DNA of 64,000 bases from Tous-C4FEB sp044356555 (GCA_044356555.1 JBIKWB010000004.1:143744-207743); one strand, 5' to 3'; shown: positions 34,840-43,800, counted from the first letter of the stretch. Translations and numbers: made by a program. The notes: generated from the sequence alone by a model not told the origin.

Positions 34840-36357
34840 ATGCTCTTCCGCGCTCCGCTCCTGCTGCTCGCCGCCGGCCTCGCCGTCGCCCTCGCGTTCC
34901 TCCCCGCCCGTGCCGCGACCCCCGACCCCCGCCTCGCCGCCGTCCTCCCCGAGGTTGACCGCCTCTTCGCCGCCACCGCCGCCGAGCAAAACCTCCCCGG
35001 CCTCGTCTACGGCATCATGCTCGACGGTCGCCTCGTCCACTCCGCCGCGCTTGGCCTCGCCGACGTCGCCCAAAAAACTCCCGTCACCACCGAGACGCGT
35101 TTCCGCATCGCCTCGATGACAAAAAGCTTCACCGCCCTCGCGATCTACCACCTCCGCGACGCCGGCCGCCTCACCCTCAACGACCCGCTCACCCAATATC
35201 TCCCCGAGTTCCGCGGCATCACGTTGCCCACGACCGACTCGGCCCCGATCACGCTGTTGCAACTCCTCACCATGACCGCCGGCCTCCCGCAAGACGACCC
35301 GTGGGGCGACCAGCAGCTCGCGATCACCCCGGCGGCCTTCACCGATTTCCTGCGCGGCGGCCTCTCGTTTTCCACCCCGCCCGGTACCGCCTACGAGTAC
35401 AGCAACCTCGGCTACGCGCTTCTCGGTGCCGTCATCGACCGCGTCGCCGGCGAACCCTATCAAGCCTACATCACCCGCGAGCTCCTCGCGCCGCTCGGGA
35501 TGAACGACACCGTCTGGGATTATCCCGCCGTGCCCCCCGGCAAGCTCGCCCTCGGCTACCGCTGGGAGGACAACGCCTGGCAACCCGAGCCGCTCCTGCG
35601 CGACGGCGTTTACGGCGCGATGGGCGGCCTCATCACGACTCTCGCCGACTTCACCCGCTACACCGCCTTTCACCTCTCGGCCTACCCGCCGCGCGACGAC
35701 GCCGACCCCGGCCCCGTCCGCCGCGCCACCCTCCGCGAGTTCCACCAACCCGCCGCTTTCGCCACCGTGGCCGATGCGCGCCCCGCCTCCGGCTCGCCCC
35801 GCGCCAACGCCACCGCCTACGCCCACGGCCTCCGCTGGAACCGCGACACCGCCGGTCTCATCAACCTCGGGCACAGCGGCGGCCTCCCCGGCTACGGCAG
35901 CAACTTCCGCTTTTATCCCGCGCTCGGTCTCGCGGTCATTGCCTTCGCCAACCGCACCTACGCGCCCATGGCCACCGCCAACGCCAAAGCCGCCGCCCTC
36001 CTCCTCGAAAAAGCCGCGCTCCCCGCCCGGGAGCTCCCCGTCGACCCCATCCTCGCCACCCGCCAACGCGCCCTCATCGCCCTCCTCGACTCCGGCTGGG
36101 ACCCCGCGCTGGGCGCCGCCGTGCTCGCCGAAAACTTTTACCTCGACCGCTCCCGCGAGTCCTGGATCGCCCACACCCGCACGACCCTCGCCGCCGCCGG
36201 CCGCCTCACCGCCACCGGCCCGATGATCCCCGAAAACGCCCTGCGCGGCACCTTCACCCTCACCGGCGAAACCGGTCTCATCGACGTCTTCTTCACGCTC
36301 ACCCCCGAAGCTACGCCGAAGATCCAACACGTGAGCCTCACCCGCCGCACCCCCTGA
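34840..36357 (+). CDS. Serine hydrolase of the beta-lactamase/DD-peptidase fold
   Basis: A 505-aa class C beta-lactamase-related protein (PF00144 type). Signal peptide MLFRAPLLLLAAGLAVA decides the start; the frame opens 38 codons earlier without support. The SxxK nucleophile is in RIASMTKSFTALA and the second motif Tyr-x-Asn in YEYSNLGYALLG. HSGGLPGYGSNF is the third-motif region (HSG). About 110 residues follow the catalytic domain. Such proteins are usually periplasmic D-aminopeptidases or esterases rather than resistance enzymes, which fits the neighbouring D-aminoacylase. Confidence 0.92.
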   Translation: MLFRAPLLLLAAGLAVALAFLPARAATPDPRLAAVLPEVDRLFAATAAEQNLPGLVYGIMLDGRLVHSAALGLADVAQKTPVTTETRFRIASMTKSFTALAIYHLRDAGRLTLNDPLTQYLPEFRGITLPTTDSAPITLLQLLTMTAGLPQDDPWGDQQLAITPAAFTDFLRGGLSFSTPPGTAYEYSNLGYALLGAVIDRVAGEPYQAYITRELLAPLGMNDTVWDYPAVPPGKLALGYRWEDNAWQPEPLLRDGVYGAMGGLITTLADFTRYTAFHLSAYPPRDDADPGPVRRATLREFHQPAAFATVADARPASGSPRANATAYAHGLRWNRDTAGLINLGHSGGLPGYGSNFRFYPALGLAVIAFANRTYAPMATANAKAAALLLEKAALPARELPVDPILATRQRALIALLDSGWDPALGAAVLAENFYLDRSRESWIAHTRTTLAAAGRLTATGPMIPENALRGTFTLTGETGLIDVFFTLTPEATPKIQHVSLTRRTP

Positions 36358-36484
36358 GCCCCCATTTCGTTTTCCCGTCGTCCCCTCCCTCCTCCGCCTC
36401 CCTTTTCGTGTCGTTCGGGTGTTTCGCGGTTAAATAAACTCCGCCCCATTTTCCGTTTCCGCGGCTCCCGCCTCTCGTCTCCCT

Positions 36485-36611
36485 TTCCGTGTATTCCGTG
36501 TAGCCCGTGGGCCACTCTTCCGAATCCCCTCTCAGTTATTCGCGTCCGTTCGCGCCATTCGCGGGCAACTTCTCCGGTTTCAGTCCCCCATTCCGTGTAG
36601 CCCGTGGGCCC
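36485..36611. repeat. A-B-A interspersed repeat block
   Basis: The 36358-36682 gap holds an A module (36485-36513), a B module (36540-36579, ATTCGCGTCCGTTCGCGCC then ATTCGCGGGCAAC) and a short A module (36590-36610). A decayed A-like stretch also lies at 36404-36430. No gene is present. Confidence 0.8.
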
Positions 36612-36682
36612 TTTCGTCCTCCGAACCCTCAACTCCGTACCTTCAACTTGCCTTCAATTCCGCCCCCAACCACGGTTTCGCC

Positions 36683-36898
36683 ATGACGCTCGCGAATTTT
36701 CCCGACCTCCAACGGCTCTCGCGGCCCGCTCGTCTGAAGATTGCCGCCGAGTTGTGGGACTCAGCCGTCTCGGACTCACTGCCCGTCCCGGCCAGTCACC
36801 GAACCCTGCTCCGGGATCGCCGCGCCGCCTATAACCGTGGCGAAGCAACAACCCTGACGATGGCGGAGCTGAAACGCTCCATTCGCCGACAGAAGTGA
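36683..36898 (+). CDS. Addiction-module antitoxin (TIGR02574-like)
   Basis: A 71-aa protein with the pattern of the short addiction-module component family: LSRPARLKIAAELWDSAV, then LPVPASHRTLLRDRRAAY. It ends in a basic stretch. Its stop overlaps the start of the ParE-like toxin gene (GTGA), the usual antitoxin-first order. It should neutralise that toxin and probably regulates the pair. Confidence 0.85.
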   Translation: MTLANFPDLQRLSRPARLKIAAELWDSAVSDSLPVPASHRTLLRDRRAAYNRGEATTLTMAELKRSIRRQK

Positions 36899-37206
36899 AA
36901 AAGTTGCCGGTCGTCGCGCTCGCGGTCGTCAGCGAGGATATTCAGGCAGCGTATGACTACTTTTCCGCCCGGAGCTCGGGCGGCGGCGACCAGCTGTTGG
37001 ACCGCTACTTCGCGACCACCGACCGCATCGGGCTAAACGCCGAATCCTTTCCAATAAAATTCGACGACTACCGCCGCGCCCTCGTGCCCAAGAGCTATCT
37101 GGCCATCTACTATTTCGTCGAATCAGAGCGCTCCGTCATCGCCGCCGTGATCGACGCCCGACGCCATCCACGCCTCATTCGCGATCTGATCCGGACTCGC
37201 CGATAA
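36895..37206 (+). CDS. RelE/ParE-family toxin
   Basis: A 103-aa protein starting at GTG and overlapping the antitoxin by four bases. The ParE-type fold is suggested by DIQAAYDYFSARSSGGGDQ (N-terminal helix pair), FDDYRRALVPKSYLAIYYFV and VIAAVIDARRHPRL, the conserved C-terminal strand with Arg/His. It would poison gyrase or cut mRNA when free. The module appears intact. Confidence 0.88.
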   Translation: MKKLPVVALAVVSEDIQAAYDYFSARSSGGGDQLLDRYFATTDRIGLNAESFPIKFDDYRRALVPKSYLAIYYFVESERSVIAAVIDARRHPRLIRDLIRTRR

Positions 37207-37242
37207 CGTTCACCGCACCCCCCTCGCGCGCCCTCTTTCCCC

Positions 37243-37434
37243 CATTCGCGCCCCTCCGCGTGATCCGCGGGCAACGCCTCCGGATCCCGCCCCCCTTTCC
37301 GTGTATTCCGTGTGTTCCGTGGGCCACTCTTCCGAATCCCCTCTCCGCCATTCGCGTCCCTTCGCGCAACTCGCGGGCAACTTCTCCGGTTCCGGCTCTC
37401 CGACCTTCCCTGTCCTCCGTGAATTCCGTGGGCA
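37243..37434. repeat. B-A-B-A interspersed repeat array
   Basis: Between the toxin and the alpha/beta hydrolase: B (37243-37281), A (37297-37325), B (37349-37389), A (37404-37434, with CCTCCGTG and ATTCCGTGGGC). Modules alternate, with CACTCTTCCGAATCCCCT as the usual link after A. No gene. Confidence 0.82.
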
Positions 37435-37479
37435 CCCTCCCCGCCCCACGTCACTCCCGCGCCGACTTCTCCGCCAGGG

Positions 37480-37540
37480 ATTGCCACGGCGCGCTTCGCG
37501 CACCTGCAATGACAAGCGTCTAGAAGTTAAGGAACGTTGG
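37480..37540. repeat. Half copy of the ATTGC...GCAATGAC repeat
   Basis: ATTGCCACGGCGCGCTTCGC followed by GCACCTGCAATGAC and a GTCTAGAA...GTTGG tail. It matches the right half of the fuller copy at 63362-63461. Confidence 0.75.
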
Positions 37541-37543
37541 CGG

Positions 37544-38389
37544 TCACAGGGTCCGCTCCAGCCAGGCCACCGTCACCTCGACCACTCGCCGCGCGTGCCC
37601 GAGCTCCGGTTGAAATATATTAAAAACATGATCCGCGCCGCCGATCACCACGGCCTCCGCCGGCTTCCCCTTCGCAATCTTCATAAACTCCGCCTCGTGC
37701 TGCGGCAGATAGTCACCCGAGCCCCGCACCGAGAAAAACGCTCCCGGATATTTCGCCAGCTCCCCGTCCAGATCGACCCCGCGGAAGCTCTCGTAGAATT
37801 CCCGTTTCGTCGTGATCGTCTTCCACCCCGGCACGACCTCCGTCGCCACGCCCTCGCGCAACGCCTTCTGCGCCGTCGCACTGCTCGCCAACTGCGCAAA
37901 CTGATCGCCGCTCGGACTCGACCACACCGCCATCGTCCGCCACCACGCCGGCTGCTTCGCGCCCACCACGATCGCCGTCGTCGCGCCCAGGCTCCAGCCC
38001 ACCGCTCCGATGCGTTCCGCCTTCACGCCCGGCTGCTGCACGAGCCACGCCCGCGCCGCCTCCGTGTCCGCCACGCGCGTAGCCAACGTGGACTCGATTT
38101 GGGTCCGCAACTTGTCGCCCTCGCCACGAAAATTGATCCGCAAGCTCGCGATCCCGCGCTCGGCCAGTCCGCCCGCCAGCCGCTTCGTCAGATCGCCCGC
38201 CCCGTCCCGGTCGTCGGCAAATCTGTGCAAGAGCAGCACCACGCGGCCATCCCACTTCGCCTCGGGCACCACCCACGCCCCGCCGACGTCGTTCGCCACC
38301 ACGACCTGCGACTCCGCCGCGATCACACCCGCGACCAGCGCCAGCCCACCCGCCAAGACACCGCACCCGCGCAAAAATACCCGTTTCAT
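37544..38389 (-). CDS. Secreted alpha/beta-hydrolase
   Basis: A 281-aa protein with a signal peptide (MKRVFLRGCGVLAGGLALVA). The nucleophile elbow GAVGWSLGATTA (GxSxG), an acid in RGSGDYLPQH and the catalytic His in GGADHVFNIF make a complete triad. LRINFRGEGDK precedes the elbow, as in dienelactone-hydrolase-like esterases. Probably a periplasmic esterase or peptidase; substrate unknown. Stands alone between two repeat arrays. Confidence 0.85.
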   Translation of the reverse strand: MKRVFLRGCGVLAGGLALVAGVIAAESQVVVANDVGGAWVVPEAKWDGRVVLLLHRFADDRDGAGDLTKRLAGGLAERGIASLRINFRGEGDKLRTQIESTLATRVADTEAARAWLVQQPGVKAERIGAVGWSLGATTAIVVGAKQPAWWRTMAVWSSPSGDQFAQLASSATAQKALREGVATEVVPGWKTITTKREFYESFRGVDLDGELAKYPGAFFSVRGSGDYLPQHEAEFMKIAKGKPAEAVVIGGADHVFNIFQPELGHARRVVEVTVAWLERTL

Positions 38390-38457
38390 AGCCGCCACCC
38401 TGCAAGTCCCGCGCCGCTCACGCAACGCCGCACCCACCTCGCGCACCCCCTTTCCCC

Positions 38458-38582
38458 ATTCGCGTCCCTTCGCGCAATTCGCGGGCAACTTCTCCGGCTC
38501 CCGTCCTCCGCCTTCCGTGTGTTTCGTTTCTTTCGTGGAAAAAAACGTCCCCCATTCCGTGTCGTCCGTGTAGCCCGTGGGC
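38458..38582. repeat. B-A-A interspersed repeat block
   Basis: B (38458-38498), a variant A with TTTCGT units (38511-38540) and a short A (38553-38582). It lies upstream of the alpha/beta hydrolase, in the 38390-38714 gap. No gene in the gap. Confidence 0.78.
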
Positions 38583-38714
38583 CCCTCTCCGATCCCCCTT
38601 CGTTTTCGTTCTTCGTTCTCGACCCATCCGTTCCTAAAGCAGCGACCGATTTACCTGCTCTCCAGCGGCGCAGTTAACCGCCCCTTAATCGCCCCCCCGC
38701 ACGGTCAGGTTCCG

Positions 38715-39071
38715 TCACACTTCTTCCGGCCCGCTGGTCTCAAAATCCCGCTCCAGCGTTTCGATCAAGACCGGCAAATCTGCCGTCGCGGTTTTCCAAA
38801 CCAGCTCCAGGTCCACTTCACCGTAATCGTGCGCGATGATGTTTCTCATCCCGCGCATGGCGCGAAAAGGCAGCGACGGAAACTGCGCCTGCGTGTCGGG
38901 AGCCAGCCGACTCGCCGCCTCACCGATGATTTCAAACCGACGCAAGACGGCGTCCTGTTTTTCAGCATCGCCGAAAAACGATTCTCGACTGACTCCGGCG
39001 AGATAGCTCCGGATCAAGCGTGCCGAATTGAGCACGTCGGTCAGCAACCCTGCCTGACGTTCATCGAGCAT
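38715..39071 (-). CDS. hepT: HepT-like HEPN ribonuclease toxin (DUF86)
   Basis: A 118-aa DUF86/HEPN protein with the RNase motif Rx4-6H in MRNIIAHDYGEVD and the preceding AVLRRFEIIGEAASRL. Overlaps the MntA-like antitoxin gene by 11 bases, with antitoxin first on the minus strand. HepT cuts RNA and is silenced by AMP transfer to the conserved Tyr by MntA. All key residues are present. Confidence 0.92.
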   Translation of the reverse strand: MLDERQAGLLTDVLNSARLIRSYLAGVSRESFFGDAEKQDAVLRRFEIIGEAASRLAPDTQAQFPSLPFRAMRGMRNIIAHDYGEVDLELVWKTATADLPVLIETLERDFETSGPEEV

Positions 39072-39390
39072 AAAGTGCGACCGGCCCGGCCAAAATCGCC
39101 CGGCGCCGAAACAGGTTTTTGCTCTTTTCGACCGCGCGCCGACTCAACAAATCCACCCGACACCCGAGCTGCTGTTCCAGTGCATCCTGCAGCGCTCCCA
39201 TCTCGAACAGCCCCGGATTCGAATCCGGCGAAAACTCCACCAACAGATCTACGTCGCTGTTGGCCTGAGCCGTCCCATCGGCCCGCGAGCCAAAGACCTC
39301 TAACCGCGAAACCGGGTGGCGCTCGCAAACCGGTCGCACCGCTTCCCGCAGACGCGCGAGCGAAAGAGGAGATGGCAGCGACGAACTCAT
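39061..39390 (-). CDS. mntA: MntA-like nucleotidyltransferase antitoxin
   Basis: A 109-aa minimal nucleotidyltransferase: RLEVFGSRADGTAQANSDVD carries the GSx10DxD motif, followed by LLVEFSPDSNPGLFE. It should adenylylate the HepT partner encoded just downstream. The intact active site and the overlap support a functional type VII module. Confidence 0.92.
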   Translation of the reverse strand: MSSSLPSPLSLARLREAVRPVCERHPVSRLEVFGSRADGTAQANSDVDLLVEFSPDSNPGLFEMGALQDALEQQLGCRVDLLSRRAVEKSKNLFRRRAILAGPVALYAR

Positions 39391-39506
39391 GGCTCCCTTT
39401 CAATTTAAATCCCGCCGGTTGGCAAGTGGCCGCTCCCACGCCCGCAGATAGATTCACGCCAACTTTCCCCCCTCCGCCTCCGGATCCCTCCCTCCGCCCT
39501 CTCCCT

Positions 39507-39868
39507 TTCCGTGTATTCCGTGTGTTCCGTGGGCCACTCTTCTGAGTCCTCTTTCCCCCATTCGCGCCCCTTCGCGTAATTCGCGGGCGACTCCCCCGGC
39601 TCCCTCCCTCCGCCCTCCCCGTTTCCGTGTATTCCGTGTGTTCCGTGGGCCACTCTTGCGAATCCCCTCTCCCCCGTTCGCGTCCCTTCGCGCCATTCGC
39701 GGGCAACTTCTCCGGCTCCCGTCCCCCCTTCCGTGTTATCCGTGTATTCCGTGGGCCACTCTTCCGAATCCCCTTTCCGACATTCGCGTCCTCTTCGCGT
39801 GATTCGCGGGCAACTTCTCCGGTTCCGGCTCTCTGACTTTCCGTGTCTTCCGTGTATTCCGTGGGCCC
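39507..39868. repeat. A-B-A-B-A-B-A interspersed repeat array
   Basis: The 39391-39906 gap holds seven alternating modules: A at 39507, 39623, 39729 and 39839; B at 39560, 39676 and 39781. Each A is three TTCCGTGTN-like units ending TTCCGTGGGC; each B is three TTCGCGNNN-like units ending TTCGCGGGC. The links CACTCTTCCGAATCCCCT (after A) and AACTTCTCCGG (after B) are also kept. No gene is present. Confidence 0.88.
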
Positions 39869-39906
39869 TCTCCTCCCTCGCCGCCCCCGGCGCCGGCGCC
39901 ACCTAG

Positions 39907-40938
39907 TCACACCGGCTTCGGGTTCCGCTCTTCAAAGCCCCGCTGGTGCCAATACGGATAAACGAGCGGCACCGCGCTCGCCGCATCCAGCGCCGCCACC
40001 TGCGCCGGCGTCAGCGCCCAGCCCACCGCGCCCAGATTCTCCCGCAGCTGCGCCTCGTTGCGCGCGCCGACGATCACCGTCGCCACGCTCGGCCGCCGCA
40101 GCACCCAGTTCAGCGCCACCTGCGGCACCGTCTTGCCGGTCTCGGCCGCGACCGCCTCCAGCGCATCGACGACTTTGAACAAAAGTTCGTCCGCCACCTG
40201 CGGTCCTTTCTGGACCACCAACGCACTGTTGAGCCGGCTCTGCTCGGGCTTCGGCTGACCGCGCCGCAACTTCCCCGTGAGCCGCCCCCAGCCCAGCGGA
40301 CTCCACACCACCGCGCCCACGCCCTGGTCGAGCGCCAGCGGCATCAGCTCACCCTCGTAGTCCCGCCCCACGAGCGAGTAATAGGCCTGGTGCGCCACAT
40401 ACCGCGACCACCCGTGCCGCTCCGAAGCGGCCAACGATTTCATGAGGTGCCAGCCCGAGAAATTCGAGCAGCCGATGTAGCGGATCTTCCCCGCGCGCAC
40501 GAGCTCGTCGAGCACGCCCAACGCCTCCTCGACCGGCGTCAACGCGTCGAAGCCGTGCAACTGGAACAAGTCGATATAGTCCGTCCCCAGCCGCCGCAGC
40601 GCCGCCTCCACCGCGGGGATCAGATGCGCCCGCGCCGAGCCCACATCGTTGGGCCCCGGGCCGCAGCGAAACGTCGCCTTCGTGGAAATCAGCACCTGGT
40701 CGCGCCGCCCCTTGATCGCCGCCCCGAGGATTTCCTCCGCGCGCCCGCCCGAGTAGACATCCGCCGAGTCAAACAGCGTGAGCCCCGCCTCGAGACAGAC
40801 ATCCACGAGCCGCGTCGCCTCGGCGACCTCGGCCGAGCCCCACGCTTTGAAAAAATCCCCGCCCCCGCCAAACGTGCCCGTGCCGAAGCTGAGCACCGGC
40901 ACCTTGAGCCCCGACCGACCGAGATTGCGATAATCCAT
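39907..40938 (-). CDS. Aldo/keto reductase
   Basis: A 343-aa NADPH-dependent oxidoreductase. The catalytic tetrad is visible: Asp and Tyr in LFDSADVYSGGRAE, Lys in VLISTKATF, His in FQLHGFD. IRYIGCSNFSGW and VIVGARNEAQLREN are the usual later blocks, the second binding the cofactor phosphate. The start is MDYRNLGRSGLKV; an upstream extension of 30 residues is not conserved. It reduces aldehydes or sugars in the cytoplasm; substrate unknown. Confidence 0.93.
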   Translation of the reverse strand: MDYRNLGRSGLKVPVLSFGTGTFGGGGDFFKAWGSAEVAEATRLVDVCLEAGLTLFDSADVYSGGRAEEILGAAIKGRRDQVLISTKATFRCGPGPNDVGSARAHLIPAVEAALRRLGTDYIDLFQLHGFDALTPVEEALGVLDELVRAGKIRYIGCSNFSGWHLMKSLAASERHGWSRYVAHQAYYSLVGRDYEGELMPLALDQGVGAVVWSPLGWGRLTGKLRRGQPKPEQSRLNSALVVQKGPQVADELLFKVVDALEAVAAETGKTVPQVALNWVLRRPSVATVIVGARNEAQLRENLGAVGWALTPAQVAALDAASAVPLVYPYWHQRGFEERNPKPV

Positions 40939-41181
40939 AAAGAAGAAGTTTTGTTGGAAAAAATGACCGCCGCCGCGCATTTGCGCCGCGCACGAACGCC
41001 ACGCTGCACCCCGGTCCGGAAAACACAAACCGCCGGGAAATTTCCCCGAAGATGTGACTTATAGTCCGTGGAGCTTTGCGCGGATTCTCGCTACTATAGG
41101 CGAAACAAGCTCACCGTGTATTGCAGACGAAAAACAACCCGTTCGGCCTTCGCGATTTTCGAAGATACGCTTTGCCAAGGT

Positions 41182-41415
41182 ATGATGCCCACATGGCGAG
41201 ATGAACACGGCGTCATCGTCACCTACGCCACCGAACGCGAAGCCCAAATCGAGATAGCTGAGATGCTATTGGAGCAACTCCGCCAATTCCTCGCCGGCGA
41301 ACGCAACTTCGGCGACGCCAGCACCACCGGCGATTTCATCCTCCCCGTCGAAGTCTGGCCCGACGGAACCATCGAAACCGAGGACGGCAGGCGGTTCGGC
41401 ATCCAAGAAACCTAA
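41182..41415 (+). CDS. Small conserved hypothetical protein
   Basis: About 77 aa starting at one of two adjacent ATGs (41182 or 41185), with AAGG just ahead. It reads MPTWRDEHGVIVTYATEREA, then IAEMLLEQLRQFLAGERNF and VEVWPDGTIETEDGRRFG. The mix of an acidic helix and a short C-terminal hairpin resembles small conserved proteins often found near TA modules. A longer frame opens at 41068 but lacks similarity. No function assigned. Confidence 0.6.
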   Translation: MMPTWRDEHGVIVTYATEREAQIEIAEMLLEQLRQFLAGERNFGDASTTGDFILPVEVWPDGTIETEDGRRFGIQET

Positions 41416-41463
41416 CGAGTCGGAATATTGAAATGGCAGCCACGCCAGTCCTTCAAATCTACG

Positions 41464-43455
41464 TCACGGCAAGACCGGCAACCCAAGTCCCACAAGATAC
41501 TCAAACGTCGGATCATAGAACTCAGCCGATCGCGTGGGATCGATCGACGCACCGCTCGGCACAAAGATGACCATTCCCTGTCGCGCGCGCGTCAGCAGAA
41601 CTCGATAGGCATTCTTCAAGTAGGTCCGCTTGTCCGCCTTGTTCACGTTTTGCCACTTGGTGCCGCGAAAATTGTGAAAGCTCCAGCCGTCCTGCGTAGA
41701 CCGCAGGTCGCCGTCCCATGTGACGACAGCCCAATCGACTTCCAAGCCTTGCACCTGAAACTCTGTCGCTGCGTCTTCGAGATAATAGCTGGAACGAGTG
41801 TCTTCCTTCTCGCCCAGAAACCAGTGGACCGGGTCGGTGTTGACCCGCACATCGATGGCGTGAGGTTTCAGGCGCTGAGCCTTCGATGAGGCGACCAAGC
41901 CATACCGTTCATTTCCGCGAGCCTGTGATCGAACCCATTCCTTTGCCCGATTTAGGTTTCGCGTGAGGACGATCGGATATCGCCTCAGTTGAACTAGCAT
42001 CCGACGCGCATCCTCTCGCTCGCAGTCGAGAAGGGCTTTCACAAAAGAAGAGACATGCTCCGCTCGGAACGAGCGCATCGAAACGGACAGATGGAGGCTA
42101 TCCTCGAATCGGACACCGCCGGAATTTGCGGCCGAATGAACCGTTTCGACCGCTGCATATTCGCTGTCGGACAAGCGAGACGAGACGTGCATTTCCCAAT
42201 GAGGAAAAGTGGTCTTGACCGCCTCCAACCACGCGCCGATGCCCGACTCACCTCGATTGATTTCCTGCCCGCCACCGACCAAGCAGAGAATCACCGCCCA
42301 ATCCTTGTGCCGATCCACGTAGCGGATCAAAAATTGGGGCTCCGAATCCGTAAAATTGGCGACCTTCTTCTTTCGCTTCATGAAATCGGTCGTCATTGCC
42401 GCATCCCAAGCACGCTGAGCTTCATCAAAGACAACCACGTGGTCGGCAGGCGGCGCGTCGCTTTTGAGTGCCTCATCCCGGAAGTGATGCACGTTTTGGA
42501 TGAACTGCTTCACGGGATCGCTTCCCTTCTTCAACTTCTGCCCCTTCTTCTTAACGCGAGCCCTTTCATCACGCGACAAAGCCGCACGCAGGACGGCGAC
42601 AAGAGGCCCGTTGCCTGACAATAACACGGCAGGAGTGGGATTATTCTCCCTCGCATGCTGAGTTGCGACGTTGAGTCCTACCAAAGTTTTACCCGCACCA
42701 GGGACGCCCGTCAGAAAGCAGATAATCTTACGGTTTTTCGCCTTCGCCTCTTCAATCAACTCTTCGATACGGCGGGAGGTAACTCCAAGGTTTTGCTTTC
42801 CCGCATCGAAAGCCTTGATCGCTTGCACGCCGTGGTGCGCATACAAAGCCCGTGCAGCTTCAATAATCGTTGGCGTCGGTTTGTAGGGAGCCTGCTCCCA
42901 TTGGCTTTGATTTATTCTTTCTCCTGAAATCTGGCTCAAAATCGACAGCAGTGCGTCTCGAAATCCTGCCGGATGCATGCAGATTGGGCGATAAACCTGA
43001 TCTTGATCAGCGCTCAAATTAACCGCCGGAGATTCCGTGGCCTCAGTCGCGATCAGAACGGGCACTAAGGACACCTGATGGCTAGCCTCGTGGAAATTCT
43101 TTAAATCGAGCGCATAGTCCCAGACTTGGTCGAGTGCAGCCCGATCAAACTCCGTTTCGCCCACTTTAAACTCCACGACGAAGACAACCGGTCCAATGAG
43201 CAGCACAACATCCACTCGGCTGCCCATGCGTGGAATATTGAACTCCAGGTAAAGCGTGCCCGACAATCCGGCCAAATTCTTCTGAAGAAAGGCGATCTCT
43301 TCGCCCCATGCCTCTCTCTGCGTCGTCTCCAAATCGAACTCGGGGTTTTGAGCCAGTAAACCAAAGATCTCTAGGGAAGAAGCGGCCCGAAACTCCTCAA
43401 TAGACGCACCATACCAAGCTCTCGACTTAACAGTTGTACGGTCAGTGTTCGCCAC
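41464..43455 (-). CDS. DUF2075 helicase with N-terminal PD-(D/E)XK nuclease-like domain
   Basis: A 663-aa two-part protein. Residues ~40-150 carry SRVDVVLLIGPVVFVVEFKV, the Asp...Glu-x-Lys core of PD-(D/E)XK nucleases. From ~230 on is a DUF2075 superfamily-1 ATPase: Walker A LTGVPGAGKTLVG, Walker B HVVVFDEAQRAWD, later YPIVLTRNLNRA, FQVQGLEVDWAVV and YRVLLTRARQGMV (motif VI). The start is uncertain; GTG at 43455 or TTG at 43491 are the choices. Nuclease-helicase fusions of this kind are often anti-phage proteins. Lower GC than the neighbours and the adjoining TA island support acquired defence, but this is inference. Confidence 0.88.
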   Translation of the reverse strand: MANTDRTTVKSRAWYGASIEEFRAASSLEIFGLLAQNPEFDLETTQREAWGEEIAFLQKNLAGLSGTLYLEFNIPRMGSRVDVVLLIGPVVFVVEFKVGETEFDRAALDQVWDYALDLKNFHEASHQVSLVPVLIATEATESPAVNLSADQDQVYRPICMHPAGFRDALLSILSQISGERINQSQWEQAPYKPTPTIIEAARALYAHHGVQAIKAFDAGKQNLGVTSRRIEELIEEAKAKNRKIICFLTGVPGAGKTLVGLNVATQHARENNPTPAVLLSGNGPLVAVLRAALSRDERARVKKKGQKLKKGSDPVKQFIQNVHHFRDEALKSDAPPADHVVVFDEAQRAWDAAMTTDFMKRKKKVANFTDSEPQFLIRYVDRHKDWAVILCLVGGGQEINRGESGIGAWLEAVKTTFPHWEMHVSSRLSDSEYAAVETVHSAANSGGVRFEDSLHLSVSMRSFRAEHVSSFVKALLDCEREDARRMLVQLRRYPIVLTRNLNRAKEWVRSQARGNERYGLVASSKAQRLKPHAIDVRVNTDPVHWFLGEKEDTRSSYYLEDAATEFQVQGLEVDWAVVTWDGDLRSTQDGWSFHNFRGTKWQNVNKADKRTYLKNAYRVLLTRARQGMVIFVPSGASIDPTRSAEFYDPTFEYLVGLGLPVLP

Positions 43456-43505
43456 GCGAAGCGTTCTGCGGAAGCCATTTATTGGAAGCAAGCCACGGCT
43501 AGTTT

Positions 43506-43660
43506 AGCTTTGACGGCTGCTTCTGGCATGGTCGCACGCTCCACGCCATCCGGCCCAAGACCAACTCCGCCTTCTCGCGAAAGAAGATCGCCGCCAACCG
43601 CGCCCGCGATCGCCCCGTCACCCACTTCATCCGCGCCGAGTTCCGCGACCAGCCCCCGCC
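43506..43660 (+). pseudogene. vsr: Remnant of a Vsr-type endonuclease gene
   Basis: About 150 bases translate, with frame changes, to DGCFWHGRTLHAIRPK, TNSAFSRKKIAANRARDR and a divergent end. This mirrors DGCFWHGCPLHATSPK and TNAAFWRNKIAANRTRDR in the intact gene at 48180. The N-terminal half is missing. It is therefore a decayed second copy at the other end of the TA island. Confidence 0.8.
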
Positions 43661-43673
43661 TCCCAGCTCAACC

Positions 43674-43800
43674 TCCGGTAGGCCGCAGCCGCCGGCCCTC
43701 ACCCTGCTCCCACCCCCGCCCGCCGAGTTGTGCGCGACCGCGCACCATTGCCCCGCGCCCGTCTTTTGCCCCGCGACTGTCCCCGTCGCACCCGCACCGG
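43674..43800. repeat. Structured island repeat R1
   Basis: First of four ~125-bp copies. Begins CTCCGGTAGGCCGCAGCCG and ends near CCCCGTCGCACCCGCACCG. Contains the hairpin GTGCGCGACCGCGCAC (43730-43745) and a second stem GCGAC...GTCGC. It lies directly after the Vsr remnant. Confidence 0.82.

Noticed and set aside
34093..36330. 745-codon open frame antisense to the beta-lactamase-fold gene
   Set aside because: Low-complexity Gly/Glu/Arg translation opposite a gene with signal peptide and SxxK; a shadow frame.
36358..39906. The A/B repeats as a CRISPR array
   Set aside because: Units are 9-10 bases within modules, modules alternate between two types, linkers are conserved rather than unique, and no cas gene is near.
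39041..39910. 289-codon minus-strand frame across the A/B array
   Set aside because: Its sequence is the repeat translated (TEYTE, NTRNTRK patterns) and then overlaps the HepT/MntA genes out of frame.
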